The notes beneath the pieces are model-generated. The model saw nothing but the letters and a program-made list of their open reading frames with translations. It was not told where the DNA came from and made no database searches. DNA of 49,971 bases from a virus: the IMG/VR virus record IMGVR_UViG_3300021091_000118, positions 1 through 49,971 of that record; one strand, written 5' to 3'. A program made the translations under genes and the position numbers. This document shows, one piece after another, positions 1 to 10,406 of this stretch; the stretch's first letter is position 1, and each line of letters starts with the position of its first letter.

Positions 1-1500
1 ATCAATAATAAAATTTTTATTAATATAACTTTTCATTGAAATCAGATTTTCTTCGAATAGATGAAAACATGGAAAATAAGGAAAACCATATTGCATTGAT
101 GGTAAACTTAAGTTGTTTTGAATATTTGTTACTAACACACCATTTGTAAATGAAGTATCAATTGGTAACGAATCATAATATTGCATCTTTAAATCATTGA
201 TAGGTGTATTTGTTAATGTAAAATTATGGTTTTTTAAATTATTTCTTAACGCGTCCCTAAATGACTCAAATGAAGTGATTGTGGGATATGTCGCAGGTAT
301 CAGATAAAAATTTAAATCAGGAATTTTTTTTATTGGATTACCTTCATAGATTAATTGATTATTTTGATCAGTGCCTGTAACACGCGACCAACCTCTGCTT
401 TCAAAACATTTCTCCTTAAAATTATAAAGTAAAAAAGGCGAGTTTGTTCGATTTTTAGATAAATATATGTTACTTAAAAAACCTGAAATGTTTCTAAAAT
501 AATGTGGAGAATTTGGCCATGATGTAAAAAGATATAAAGTATCATCATCTTGATCTTGATCTTGCATTTTGCTAGTATATTCCAATAGAGAATCGACAGG
601 AACATCAAGTTCTATTTCAATAACAGTTTCTTTTTTCATATTTGTTTCAATAAAAAAGAAATCATTATCACCTGTTATAAAATCAGAAATTAAATCTTCT
701 TTAATATTATAATCTTTAAAAGGCTTTATACAATTTTCTAAATAATTTTTATGTTCAATAAAATTTTCAACTTTTTTAGTGATAGAGTTATCTTTTATTA
801 AAAAATCCATTTTTGATGGTGAAGCCATTGATTTTTCAATATTTATACGATTATTACCTATTAACTTTGTTGATAAAGATGATGCATAGTGTTTTATTTC
901 AGAATTTGTTTGTTGATTAACATTTAACCTTTTATCGATAAATAAAATATTTTCATCATTCCATGTATTTTTCTTATTTTTTAATGCACCTTCGTATCTA
1001 ATCCATTTGTAACCGTCCCAGTAAAAAGTATAAGTAGAAAATGCATTTCCTCTTTGGAAAGAAACAACACCAGTTAAATCAATATTATATCTATCTATTA
1101 CGTAGACAATTTTAAAAATGTTTGAATCGTAAACATGTTGACTTGAGTGCATATTTTTATCTAATACAACGCAAAAGAAATCATCTATTTTTGGGTTAAT
1201 AGGTGTTAATAGTGTGACAAGTTGTGAATGATTAGGAGAGAAAAAATACTTCTTTTTTGCTTCAAGCTGATAAACATTCGCTATTTCTAAATTTTCTATT
1301 AAATTGCTGTCAATGTTACTTGTCGATACATAATTAAATGTCTTATCATTATAGGAAATATCTTTGCCATTAATTGCAATATAAGTTTCTTTATTCTGCA
1401 TTGAATCTTTTGCTTTTAATTGCGTTTTTGTATTAATTAAAATATTGCCTGATCTAGGTGTATTTAATATTGATGTTTTCTTTTGACTAATTCTTGACAT
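1..1500 (-). CDS. Large unknown tail-region protein, C-terminus cut by window edge
   Basis: An open frame starts at the ATG at 1500 and runs without a stop to position 1, so at least 500 residues are present and the C-terminus is missing. The start follows an AGGAATAAAT ribosome binding site, and the stop of the upstream gene lies only two bases away, so the two are probably translated together. I do not recognise a family. The protein is rich in Asn, Lys, Ile, Phe and Tyr like its neighbours, with no signal peptide or membrane segment. One short stretch (FYWDGYKWIRYEG) recalls beta-sandwich surface proteins, but this is weak. Lying last in the baseplate run suggests a virion structural role, perhaps a peripheral baseplate or short-fibre component (inference). 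Confidence 0.75.
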   Translation of the reverse strand, partial: MSRISQKKTSILNTPRSGNILINTKTQLKAKDSMQNKETYIAINGKDISYNDKTFNYVSTSNIDSNLIENLEIANVYQLEAKKKYFFSPNHSQLVTLLTPINPKIDDFFCVVLDKNMHSSQHVYDSNIFKIVYVIDRYNIDLTGVVSFQRGNAFSTYTFYWDGYKWIRYEGALKNKKNTWNDENILFIDKRLNVNQQTNSEIKHYASSLSTKLIGNNRINIEKSMASPSKMDFLIKDNSITKKVENFIEHKNYLENCIKPFKDYNIKEDLISDFITGDNDFFFIETNMKKETVIEIELDVPVDSLLEYTSKMQDQDQDDDTLYLFTSWPNSPHYFRNISGFLSNIYLSKNRTNSPFLLYNFKEKCFESRGWSRVTGTDQNNQLIYEGNPIKKIPDLNFYLIPATYPTITSFESFRDALRNNLKNHNFTLTNTPINDLKMQYYDSLPIDTSFTNGVLVTNIQNNLSLPSMQYGFPYFPCFHLFEENLISMKSYINKNFIID

Positions 1501-1502
1501 AT

Positions 1503-2963
1503 TTATTCCTTTATTCCTGTGTATACTCTTGAATCTAAACCTAATTCATTTTCAGTAATAAATCCAGCGCTAGCAAATCTTGTATCTTTTTTTAATACTG
1601 AAACAATACGCTTTTTATCTTGTAGAGTTCTTGCTCTTATTATATGTTGCTGACAAATATCGTTTAAAGTGTTAGGAATATTATTCCAAAAAGATTCTTT
1701 AATGATATGTCTTTCTATCAATGTATCGTTTTCGTTATTTAAAATTTCAACAGATTCAATAGTATCAGATTCATAGTTAATCGAAGAAATTATACCTTTT
1801 TCTGTGACTTTAATAATTTTCTTTAAATAAACATTTTTTAAATAAAAAATTTCTTCTTGTATTGTTGGAAAGTCATAAAAGGGTTTAATCTTATCGTTAT
1901 TGTCAATATTTATGTAACCTAGGTTTATTTGTCTTCTTTTAATTATTTTCTTTTGTTGCAAACTCCGAATTCTTCTTAACATGCGCAGTCTTTCAACTCT
2001 TTCAGTCACTGTGCTATTTGTGTTAATATTAATGTTTACTGTTTCAAATTTATTTGATAAAACTGTTGCGGGTATTTGAATACCTGAAAATGTTTGAGGT
2101 GAATCAAAAAACGAGTTATTTTGTACATTTATCACATCGCTTTCAAAAACATTTATAAACATTTTTTTTGATTTAATACCCGTAAAGACTTTTTCTTCTT
2201 TATCTTCGATTATTTTTCGAAATTCTAATGGATCAAGATATGCGCCATTAAAATATTTAACATTTGAGTTATATTTTAATGGATAATTAATTTTTTGAAT
2301 ATAATTTTTCCGAATATTTGAATCTAGACTTAATAAAACTCTTTCGTAATAATTGTTTAATAATTTTATAGTACCCGATTCTTCAAATCGATTTTCAACT
2401 TGATTAAAAATTGTAGGTTTAGGATAATCATCGGAATATTCATTAAAAGGTGTAAAAACGATAGGTTTTTGAAAATCAGGGGATGAAAAGTTATTAAGAT
2501 TGTAATTTATATCAAATTGATTCTTTTTTCGAATGTTTTTTATTGTCGTTGAAGATTTTAATAGATGCATATTTTTATATTCAGATAATTGTTTTCGAAA
2601 AAAATTTGTTAATTCAAGATTATCATCTATTTGTTCTTTTGAAAAAGAAAATATTATACTTTCATTATTAAAACGTACATCATCAATTGGTAAAGAGCTA
2701 ATATCTTCTATTCTTTTATTAAATTTACCTGTATCTATTAAATTACTAAACTTATTTGATTGTCCCTGGCTATTCACACTTATCACAGGATTAACATTTA
2801 ATGTCGTGTTATAAATATTTATTGCATTTGATGCACGATTAATCTCGGATGATCCTGTTGCTGCATTAATTAATTCATTTTCATCCAAAATAAAATCAAC
2901 ACCGATTTTAGATTCGATAAAAGGTGTAATTTTGTCTCTTTTGACTGTTGCTGTAATATTCAT
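1503..2963 (-). CDS. Unknown structural-type protein in baseplate cluster (486 aa)
   Basis: The start codon at 2963 has a strong AAAAAGG ribosome binding site and an intergenic gap of 57 bases to the gene upstream, which holds a candidate promoter element. I recognise no domain. The protein is hydrophilic, without membrane segments or a signal peptide. A basic stretch near residues 325-345 (RVERLRMLRRIRSLQQKKIIKRR) divides an N-terminal Asn/Ser-rich part from a C-terminal part predicted by eye to be mostly beta. The position after the tail-protein-I-like gene suggests a tail-tip or baseplate-attached protein, but this is inference from context only. Confidence 0.75.
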   Translation of the reverse strand: MNITATVKRDKITPFIESKIGVDFILDENELINAATGSSEINRASNAINIYNTTLNVNPVISVNSQGQSNKFSNLIDTGKFNKRIEDISSLPIDDVRFNNESIIFSFSKEQIDDNLELTNFFRKQLSEYKNMHLLKSSTTIKNIRKKNQFDINYNLNNFSSPDFQKPIVFTPFNEYSDDYPKPTIFNQVENRFEESGTIKLLNNYYERVLLSLDSNIRKNYIQKINYPLKYNSNVKYFNGAYLDPLEFRKIIEDKEEKVFTGIKSKKMFINVFESDVINVQNNSFFDSPQTFSGIQIPATVLSNKFETVNININTNSTVTERVERLRMLRRIRSLQQKKIIKRRQINLGYINIDNNDKIKPFYDFPTIQEEIFYLKNVYLKKIIKVTEKGIISSINYESDTIESVEILNNENDTLIERHIIKESFWNNIPNTLNDICQQHIIRARTLQDKKRIVSVLKKDTRFASAGFITENELGLDSRVYTGIKE

Positions 2964-2980
2964 TAATATTTACCTTTTTG

Positions 2981-2994
2981 ATTAATAAATATTA
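2981..2994 (-). promoter_or_regulatory. Candidate ATATTTA-type promoter element
   Basis: On the minus strand this reads TAATATTTATTAAT and ends 18 bases before the ATG at 2963, upstream of the ribosome binding site. The same core recurs before several other genes in this window at comparable spacing. The DNA is AT-rich, so a single copy means little; the recurrence is the evidence. Confidence 0.3.
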
Positions 2995-3020
2995 AAAAAA
3001 ATTTATCAAAAGATAATTTT

Positions 3021-6000
3021 TCATTGTTTTCTCATATCTAAATATTGACGAGATTTTTTTGAATTATGAATTGATGATATTGACATATCACCTGACATTT
3101 TTAAATGACTTTCTGCGAATTTGTAATAATATTTATGACGCTCTAATACATGTGATTCAATGACATACACATTGTTATTAAATTTAACACGACTTGAAAC
3201 AAATTCAGACAACATTTCTGTTAAAATATTATCAAAAATTTGATAAATTTCATAAAGAGGTGTTATTTGAATTTTATCACTTTTAATACGTTTGAAGTAA
3301 AAATCAGAAAACTTTTCAAATGTATTATATATTGGCTCATTCATTGATCCGAAATCAGATAAGTTGTTAGTTTGAAAGAAAATATCACTAAAAAGCTTTG
3401 CAATATCTTCATTTAAGTGTTTAACGTTTGACATTTCAATTGAAAATCTAATGTCATTTCTTTTCTGATTAAAATAATTAACTTCATGTACGGGGACTAA
3501 TGCTTTCTTATTTTTTAAAGCCAAGTCTAAATCCTGATAACTTGCGATATTTACTTTGTTTTCAATGTTTTGTTCGTCAAATTTTACATTTATTTCGTTA
3601 TTAATGATTTCTTTTTCGATAATACAACTTTCAACTAAATTAATAGTGTTGTATAAAAAAGTTTTTATTCTAAAAGGGTATGTAGACTGATTTGAAAAAT
3701 TTGGTAAAGCGTTATATTTTTCACTAAAATCTATTAATAAAATCCTTTTTTCAAGACTGCTATTATACGTATACACTGAATCATCTTGACATGACAAATG
3801 AAATAATAACAAATCAGATATTTTGCTATACGATAAATACAAGTTATTTGAGATTGAAAAAAAGTCCAAACAGTGCATTTCTATATCGTCATCACTTAAA
3901 TTACAATTCCATAGTCTAATATCCGAAATATTGCCTGTAAATTGTCTCGATATACTAGAGGGACTTCCTACTAAAATTGTTTTCGTTGTATTTTCAATAA
4001 ATATTTTAGGTTGAGAAGGATCACTTGATTTAAAATTTAAAAAAGAGCTTTTTGAATATCTATTTATTCCACATTCACTACAAATTAGACTGATACGGTT
4101 GTTTATATTACTTGGACTTGAAAAGTTTTCAATTTTTATAAAAATTTTAAACATTTTATTAATTAAATTAATTTCATCAATTATTATATCAGAATTCGTA
4201 GAGTTATAGTTTTTTACGCGTAACGTTAATGTCCCAAGTTCATCTTGCACATTTTTTATATAAAACAATTCAAAATAAACAGAACTTTGATTTGATTGAT
4301 TAACTAATTTAAAAATAGAATTATCAGTCGAGCTATATCGATTTAAATTATTTGAAAAATCAATTAAAAATTCAAATGTATACTGTTTATTATTCAGTGT
4401 AGGCTTAAAATCATTAATTAAATGAGATAAATCAGCTTCCAAAAAAAAGTTATTCTCAACTGTATTATTTGAAAACTTTAAAAGTTTAAAATTTCTTGAA
4501 CGTTTTATATATCTTTTATTTTCAACAGCCGCACTTATTTGTTTTCCAAATTCACGGAAAGTATAAAAGTTGTCATAATTAATACCAATTGAGTTAAAAA
4601 TTGATTTAATTGCGCTCTTAGTACCTTTTGACATCAAAATATCTCTTGAATTTACTAAAATTCTTTTCCACATTTCGTTTTGAATATATCTTAGTGTTAA
4701 TTGACTTTTATCAATTCCATCTTGCCCAAGAATATAACCATCTAATATTTTATTTGTAGGATTTGAAATAATTTCTTTAAATTCAAAACCTGACTTTTTA
4801 GCCATTAGCGGTAAAAAGAAATTAATAGTAGATTCATTTGATGAAATATCGTTATAATCAATATCAATTAATTTAGGCATAATATCTAAATATAATTTAA
4901 TTTCATCAAAGAATCTAGCCCAAATTATAAGTAAATTAGCGAAAGTTTGAATTGCTTCTGTTCTTTGTTCACCTGGTAATGTTTCATCATCGATATAATA
5001 TGTTTTTGCATTTTGATTATTGAATCTTTCTCCCAAACCTTCAAATAAAGATCCATCATCAAAATAATGTTTTGGAAATAATTTAAAAATTAAATTTGAA
5101 TTATTTAAGTCCCATTCCTTAGCTTTTTCAATATATGCATCGTTTAATAACTTATTTTTTGTAAATGTCGGGAAAAGAACAGGATTATAATCATCTTTTT
5201 CAAATTTTAAAGACGGTTTTATTTTAATATTATTTTTATCGACAAAAGGACTTGCACCATTGTATCTAAGAGAATCAATATAATTTCTTAAATTGCCGCC
5301 TGACAAATTAACGTTGTTATCAATAACAACAATTTTTGAATGTAACGAATTTCCACTTGAATCAAAACAAATTGAATTGTTAGAGTAAACGCCTGCTGGT
5401 TCGTTAAATTTAAAATACAATTTTAAAAAGTTATTTGCATATTCATTTTCTTCTCTCTTGAAAATGATATAATCAATATCTAGTTCTTTATGATAAAACC
5501 TAAACTCATCAATATATGCGGATTTTAATTTATTTCCTGATATAAAGTTTAAATCACTATTAAAATTATTCTGATGATTTAAGACTGCGTTACCTATTAA
5601 AAAATTTGCAGAAGTGTCAATATCGAAATTTAAATTATTTACAGCACTTTCAACTTTAAAGTAATTATCAACAGAACTATCAATATTAGTATTTTTCAGA
5701 TTCAATTTTATTGAGTTTACATAAACATTAATTTCTTTATTATTCTGACTTTCGCTATTTGAAATAGATATACATATATGTTGCCATTCATTGATATTAA
5801 CTAAAAATACAGCAATCATTTCGTTATTTTTATATTTTGAAATATTAAATAAAAAAACGCATTTTGCGAAAAGTTTTGAACCAACATTTGTAATTTCTTT
5901 AATAAAAAAAGTAAATCCATTAATTTGATTATCAGCATTAAAATCAGGAATTGCATATTGGAAAACAGGTAAATTTTCTAATATCCCTTCATTATTAATA

Positions 6001-6536
6001 AATAATCTAAAATCAAATGAAAAGTTTTTATTTGCAGGATTTAAAACTTGAGTTGATATTTTTTGAATAATTTGTTCATTTCTTTTTAAAGCAAATAAAT
6101 ATCCTGATCTATTTGTAACTTCAATATAATTATTACCATCAAATTTTAAATAACCGATATTCTTGTCAATATTATTATATATAAATTTTCCAAAACCGTC
6201 CATGTTTCTTAAGAAATCATTTAATTCTGATTCTACACCGTCTAATGGAAAATTATCATAAATATTATTAAATGAATATTCAACTTTCGAAACAGCAGAA
6301 TCAAAAAAACAATGATTTCTAAACTCTGAAAAATCTACAGATCCAATCAATTGTTGTGTATTAAATAAACCTGAATACGTATCAAATCTTTCAAATTGAT
6401 TTTTATTCGTTGATTTAATATTATTTTCATCCAACAATATATTTTCATTTTCCTGATTAAATCGATTATTCTTTTTTTTATTATCGTCTTTATTGGCGTC
6501 AATAAAATTTTTATATCTAAATAAATTACCCATCAT
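3021..6536 (-). CDS. Tail-protein-I-like baseplate protein with two LamG-like domains
   Basis: At 1171 residues this is far longer than the classical tail protein I. Residues about 535-655 carry the I-like core: 'FFLPLMAKKSGFEF', then a conserved W and 'SRDILMSKGTKSAIKSIFNS', matching the LP.(L/M)A...G and KGT..A(I/L)...F pattern of P2 gpI and its relatives. Flanking it are two concanavalin/LamG-like beta-sandwich regions: residues about 130-355 (W251 in 'EWQHICISIS', ending 'SAYIDEFRFYHKEL') and about 700-890 (ending 'GNISDIRLWNCNL'). The gene overlaps the upstream gene by 11 bases. In contractile tails, I and J proteins make the baseplate wedge; T4 gp7 and gp6 are the equivalents. The LamG parts probably sit on the surface and bind glycans (inference). 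The ATG pair at 6536/6533 leaves the start uncertain by one codon. Confidence 0.6.
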   Translation of the reverse strand: MMGNLFRYKNFIDANKDDNKKKNNRFNQENENILLDENNIKSTNKNQFERFDTYSGLFNTQQLIGSVDFSEFRNHCFFDSAVSKVEYSFNNIYDNFPLDGVESELNDFLRNMDGFGKFIYNNIDKNIGYLKFDGNNYIEVTNRSGYLFALKRNEQIIQKISTQVLNPANKNFSFDFRLFINNEGILENLPVFQYAIPDFNADNQINGFTFFIKEITNVGSKLFAKCVFLFNISKYKNNEMIAVFLVNINEWQHICISISNSESQNNKEINVYVNSIKLNLKNTNIDSSVDNYFKVESAVNNLNFDIDTSANFLIGNAVLNHQNNFNSDLNFISGNKLKSAYIDEFRFYHKELDIDYIIFKREENEYANNFLKLYFKFNEPAGVYSNNSICFDSSGNSLHSKIVVIDNNVNLSGGNLRNYIDSLRYNGASPFVDKNNIKIKPSLKFEKDDYNPVLFPTFTKNKLLNDAYIEKAKEWDLNNSNLIFKLFPKHYFDDGSLFEGLGERFNNQNAKTYYIDDETLPGEQRTEAIQTFANLLIIWARFFDEIKLYLDIMPKLIDIDYNDISSNESTINFFLPLMAKKSGFEFKEIISNPTNKILDGYILGQDGIDKSQLTLRYIQNEMWKRILVNSRDILMSKGTKSAIKSIFNSIGINYDNFYTFREFGKQISAAVENKRYIKRSRNFKLLKFSNNTVENNFFLEADLSHLINDFKPTLNNKQYTFEFLIDFSNNLNRYSSTDNSIFKLVNQSNQSSVYFELFYIKNVQDELGTLTLRVKNYNSTNSDIIIDEINLINKMFKIFIKIENFSSPSNINNRISLICSECGINRYSKSSFLNFKSSDPSQPKIFIENTTKTILVGSPSSISRQFTGNISDIRLWNCNLSDDDIEMHCLDFFSISNNLYLSYSKISDLLLFHLSCQDDSVYTYNSSLEKRILLIDFSEKYNALPNFSNQSTYPFRIKTFLYNTINLVESCIIEKEIINNEINVKFDEQNIENKVNIASYQDLDLALKNKKALVPVHEVNYFNQKRNDIRFSIEMSNVKHLNEDIAKLFSDIFFQTNNLSDFGSMNEPIYNTFEKFSDFYFKRIKSDKIQITPLYEIYQIFDNILTEMLSEFVSSRVKFNNNVYVIESHVLERHKYYYKFAESHLKMSGDMSISSIHNSKKSRQYLDMRKQ

Positions 6537-8478
6537 TACCTACCCTGAATACTTCATTTGCATTCACAATTAAATTATTTTGTTCTTGCTGCATCAGTCT
6601 AAATATAAATTGTAAACGACGCCCGTAAAAAATAGAAGAATTAAAAAAAGGAAACCAATAATAATCACTTTCTTTTAAACACTTTGTCGCATTTTTTTCA
6701 TAAGTTGCAGGAATTAAAACTTCATTTGTGTCATAATCAATCACTTCATAAAAAACTTCACCCACATCTAATCCTTCAAGCTTTTGCTTAACCTTTACAA
6801 AGTCATATTGCACGTCAATATCAAAAAATGTTACAGAAATTTTATGTAAATCATTCATAATACCTAAATCAGGTGAATATAATTTAACAGAAGCCCGCAA
6901 TCTTTTAAAAGTATTTATAGTTGTCAATGAATCTTTGTATATCTTTTGAATATCATTATAAATTAATTGTCCATGATTATCAAACCAAGAAAAATTAAAA
7001 TCCATTGATTCATGAGTTAATAAATAATTTGAAATTGTATTATTTCCAAAAGATAATACTTCCCAATTTGCATAATAAATACCTTTTAACTGATTATTCT
7101 TTATATCATTCATTTGAAAACAAGGAATATTATTTTCAATATATAAAGGCAAAGAATTATTACCTGTTATAACTGAAGATACTGTCAGATTCAAATCAGT
7201 CAATGGATCAATATCAACAATTTCACTTGTGTTACCTAATTTTTGAATATTTCTTAACGTTCCACCTTTTTTATTATATAAAAATATTTTATTTATTTCA
7301 TTAAAATAAAAAAATCTGTTAACAGGTATATTATATGATACATCATCAATTAATATTTTTAAACAAGGACTAAGATGTTTGTTTCTAATATTTTTAGAAC
7401 CTAATCTTTTCGCAAAATACGTTTCATTATCAAAAAAAGATGAATCTGCAAATTTTACAGCTAAACCTCTATTAATTAATGTTGAATTTTCTTGCCAATA
7501 TTTTTCATATATAGGCGTAACATCAATAATAATATTTTCATTACCTTCTTTAATATAAGTATTACATAATTGCTTAAAATTATAATCATCATATTTAGTA
7601 ATAATATCACAAAAATCAGGATTTTCTCCTTCAATTAATCTCATATCACCCATAGAATCCCAGTTGATTTTTTCATTTGTATTACCGTTATAATTACAAT
7701 AAATCCAATTAGCCGTATCAACATCAGTTAAAGAATATACATCCCTACCCAAACCCTCATTAAAATCTTTTGCTAACGGTAATGCTTCAACTGTATAATC
7801 CATTGGTTTACTTAAAGATGTTGTAATATCGTGTAACTCTAGATAAATTTTTAAATTATCAATACCAATCATATCATATGAAAAAAAATCATTATCAGCA
7901 GTTAAATCTGATTTTAGCAAAATTACAGATTCTTCAATTCTCGAGAATTCTTGTAAAATTTCAAAAATATTTACATTTCCGTTATAATCAATTAAAAAAT
8001 TATCTTTATTTAAAATATCACCTTTTTCACCTGACTCATTTAGCTCAATTACAATTAATCCAGATTTTATATGCGTAAAAAGTTTAAAACTTACAGATTG
8101 AGCGAAAAACTCATCAAATATACTTTGAATTAAGAATAAAAAATCATCAAGATCTGTCATATCAGCTGTACAAAAAGTATATTCATAATTATTAATATTG
8201 CCATTTGAAGGATCATCAGCGTTTTTTGTATTATCAAATTTTAAGACAATATTATTATTTTTTGTATCCTTAAAATAAATATTTCCACTTTGATACTCTT
8301 GAATATTGTCACCGTTTACTTTAATTAAACAACGCGCTTTAATCGAATTATTTTCATTATAAGTTTTAAATAAATCTAAAGTACTTGATTTTCCAAAATT
8401 TGCATTTTTTCCATCAATATTGTTTAACTTTTTATTAGTAATATAAGTATCTTTTTCTATTGGATAGATAATATACAT
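6526..8478 (-). CDS. DNRLRE-like baseplate or tail-tip protein
   Basis: The open frame extends to 8646, but I place the start at the ATG at 8478 because AAAAGGAT lies just upstream, the extra 56 residues are low-complexity, and the longer form would overlap the upstream gene by over 100 bases. The 650-residue product begins 'MYIIYPIEKDTYITNK' and has 'NFGKSSTLDLF', a pattern I associate with DNRLRE-type beta-sandwich domains (proteins reporting attachment to extended polymers). Later features fit the same family: 'FNEGLGRDVYSLTD' with a following W, 'IDVTPIYEKYWQ', and an 'FAKRLGSKN' segment. It lies between the J-like and I-like genes, so a wedge-associated or receptor-contacting role is likely (inference). 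Confidence 0.6.
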   Translation of the reverse strand: MYIIYPIEKDTYITNKKLNNIDGKNANFGKSSTLDLFKTYNENNSIKARCLIKVNGDNIQEYQSGNIYFKDTKNNNIVLKFDNTKNADDPSNGNINNYEYTFCTADMTDLDDFLFLIQSIFDEFFAQSVSFKLFTHIKSGLIVIELNESGEKGDILNKDNFLIDYNGNVNIFEILQEFSRIEESVILLKSDLTADNDFFSYDMIGIDNLKIYLELHDITTSLSKPMDYTVEALPLAKDFNEGLGRDVYSLTDVDTANWIYCNYNGNTNEKINWDSMGDMRLIEGENPDFCDIITKYDDYNFKQLCNTYIKEGNENIIIDVTPIYEKYWQENSTLINRGLAVKFADSSFFDNETYFAKRLGSKNIRNKHLSPCLKILIDDVSYNIPVNRFFYFNEINKIFLYNKKGGTLRNIQKLGNTSEIVDIDPLTDLNLTVSSVITGNNSLPLYIENNIPCFQMNDIKNNQLKGIYYANWEVLSFGNNTISNYLLTHESMDFNFSWFDNHGQLIYNDIQKIYKDSLTTINTFKRLRASVKLYSPDLGIMNDLHKISVTFFDIDVQYDFVKVKQKLEGLDVGEVFYEVIDYDTNEVLIPATYEKNATKCLKESDYYWFPFFNSSIFYGRRLQFIFRLMQQEQNNLIVNANEVFRVGNDG

Positions 8479-8527
8479 AATATCTAAGATCCTTTTTATT
8501 TTATTATTAATTATAAAAAGAAAAGAT

Positions 8528-10393
8528 TTATGAAGAGACAACTTTTGCGACAATATCAACGACAGGATATTTAATTTCAAAAATTCCACCTTTAGTAGGA
8601 TATAGAATATCTTTATAAATTTGTTGTTGAATATTAATAATATCATTTGAATATTGAAAACCTGAAGGATAACTTGATCTTAGTTGCGCAGGGGCTGAAT
8701 AACGTCCTCTCTTTTGTGAAATTAATTCATGTTTTTTACTTACGACACTTCCTACACCATAAGTATTTAAAACAACGTTATAAATCGAATCAAGTTCAAT
8801 TGGTTGATTAATTTCAAACCCCTTAAAGTAAAAAATTAAATTATTTTTTACGTTTCTTTCAACTTGGTCAACAGTAATTGATGAATTTTTTAAATCCATT
8901 CTTATATTGACATTAATGGTAATATTAAATATTTTTGCGTCAAGTATAGTAAAACTGTCGCCTATTAAACGATATTCATTTAAATACTGCATTAAATTTT
9001 GTTTTAAAACGTCAGATGCATAAGTTAATTTTTTCGAAATATCTTCACATAAAACATAAATATTTTTCGAATAAATATTATTTGCGTCATCTTCCAACGC
9101 GATTTTAGATACTTTACCGAATGGTGATGGCATTGAATATATTTTGCCTAATAAGTCTTGATAATTAACAATTCTGTTTTGCATTTTCATTGCATTTGGT
9201 ATTTGCGCTTTTAATTCATTAAAGTTTAAAGCACTTCTGCCACCTTTTGCAGGTTCTTCATTAGTAATAAAAACAGAATTTAAAATAATTTCACGCTTTA
9301 ATTGATCAGTTAATTCTTGTTTAAAAATAATATTTCTATTATCATCAATTTTATTAATATTGTAAGATGGAATATTATGATTTAATCCGCCGCCATATGA
9401 ATATGTTACATATACCACTGTATTTCTTGGCGCAATACCCAAACTATTTGTTTTTAATAAATCGCCTGGATCAAAACTAAATTTTGGAAAATAATCTCTT
9501 CCATATAAAGATACTGCACTTTTCGTAGGATCCTGAATTAAAGATTTTTCCATAAAAGAATCTTGATTTGATGTACCAAAGCGAATTGATGTTTGTCCTG
9601 TGTCAAAATTATCTTCTCTGACAAATCGATAAGGTGCAGGAACTATTTCATAGTATTTATCACCCTGTTTATTTATTTTTGTTGCTTTATATATTGTGTC
9701 TTGACTTAAATATTCAACTTCATAATAAATATTATCATTTGTGTCAACAACATTTTCAATCATCGTAATATTTGAGTTTGAAAGAAAAATGTTTGGAAAT
9801 TGTCGATATGTATTGTCAAAAGAAAAAGTTTCAGTTGTTCTATTTCCAGATATGGCTAAACCATATTTTTTAATTACAACAGTTGTGTTCGTTGTTCTTT
9901 CAATTTCATACGACCCATCAGTAAAATCAACATCATGTAATAAATAAAAAGAAATATTATTTAAAGATGATAATTTTAAATTTTTTAAGATCTTTGGTAA
10001 TTGATTTGGGTTAGGTCCGTCTCCTGTATCATTTAAATCAACTTCTACTTTTACGACAACTTTAACAACAGCAGGCGACGCAGGTGATACTTTAATGCCA
10101 GCATTTTTAATATGTTTAATAATATTTTCATTTTCAACAGCAGTTGAAGGATCTAACTCGTTATATTGATGATCCATATAAAAAGATAATGAATCACCTA
10201 CAATTGCTGCAAAATCAAGCAACATACCGCCTAAAGATGCTTCTGAAAAATCGTTGATTTTAGTTGGAAAATAATTTCTGGCGTGATTTAACAATTCTTC
10301 TCTAAACTGTTCAAATCCTTTCGTCAAATAATTTCTTTTTAACTTTTTCTCATCGTTTATACTTTTTTTAAGATCCAAATTATCGATAGCCAT
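8528..10393 (-). CDS. Baseplate wedge protein, gp6/J-like
   Basis: The 621-residue product carries the N-terminal signature of J-like and T4 gp6-like baseplate proteins: 'FREELLNHARNYFP', 'DFSEASLGGMLLDFAAIVGD' and 'LSFYMDHQYNELDPSTAVE', which form the helical region joining neighbouring wedges. The middle is beta-rich, and the C-terminal third (around 'MQNRIVNYQDLLGKIYSMP' and 'INVNIRMDLKNSSITVDQVE') matches the conserved J ring domains. The ribosome binding site AAAAAAGGAATATAA precedes the ATG at 10393. The W-like gene lies 13 bases upstream and the DNRLRE-like gene directly downstream. In contractile tails this protein dimerises and, with the I-like protein, forms the ring that triggers sheath contraction. 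Confidence 0.8.
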   Translation of the reverse strand: MAIDNLDLKKSINDEKKLKRNYLTKGFEQFREELLNHARNYFPTKINDFSEASLGGMLLDFAAIVGDSLSFYMDHQYNELDPSTAVENENIIKHIKNAGIKVSPASPAVVKVVVKVEVDLNDTGDGPNPNQLPKILKNLKLSSLNNISFYLLHDVDFTDGSYEIERTTNTTVVIKKYGLAISGNRTTETFSFDNTYRQFPNIFLSNSNITMIENVVDTNDNIYYEVEYLSQDTIYKATKINKQGDKYYEIVPAPYRFVREDNFDTGQTSIRFGTSNQDSFMEKSLIQDPTKSAVSLYGRDYFPKFSFDPGDLLKTNSLGIAPRNTVVYVTYSYGGGLNHNIPSYNINKIDDNRNIIFKQELTDQLKREIILNSVFITNEEPAKGGRSALNFNELKAQIPNAMKMQNRIVNYQDLLGKIYSMPSPFGKVSKIALEDDANNIYSKNIYVLCEDISKKLTYASDVLKQNLMQYLNEYRLIGDSFTILDAKIFNITINVNIRMDLKNSSITVDQVERNVKNNLIFYFKGFEINQPIELDSIYNVVLNTYGVGSVVSKKHELISQKRGRYSAPAQLRSSYPSGFQYSNDIINIQQQIYKDILYPTKGGIFEIKYPVVDIVAKVVSS

Positions 10394-10406
10394 TTATATT
10401 CCTTTT

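Noticed and set aside
2533-2814. Plus-strand open frame inside the 486-residue gene
   Set aside because: It lies wholly within a well-supported minus-strand gene and has no independent ribosome binding site or family signal; the same holds for other short plus-strand frames inside fibre genes.
6526-8646. 706-residue start of the DNRLRE-like gene at 8646
   Set aside because: The first 56 residues are low-complexity, lie in the upstream gene, and a good ribosome binding site precedes the ATG at 8478.
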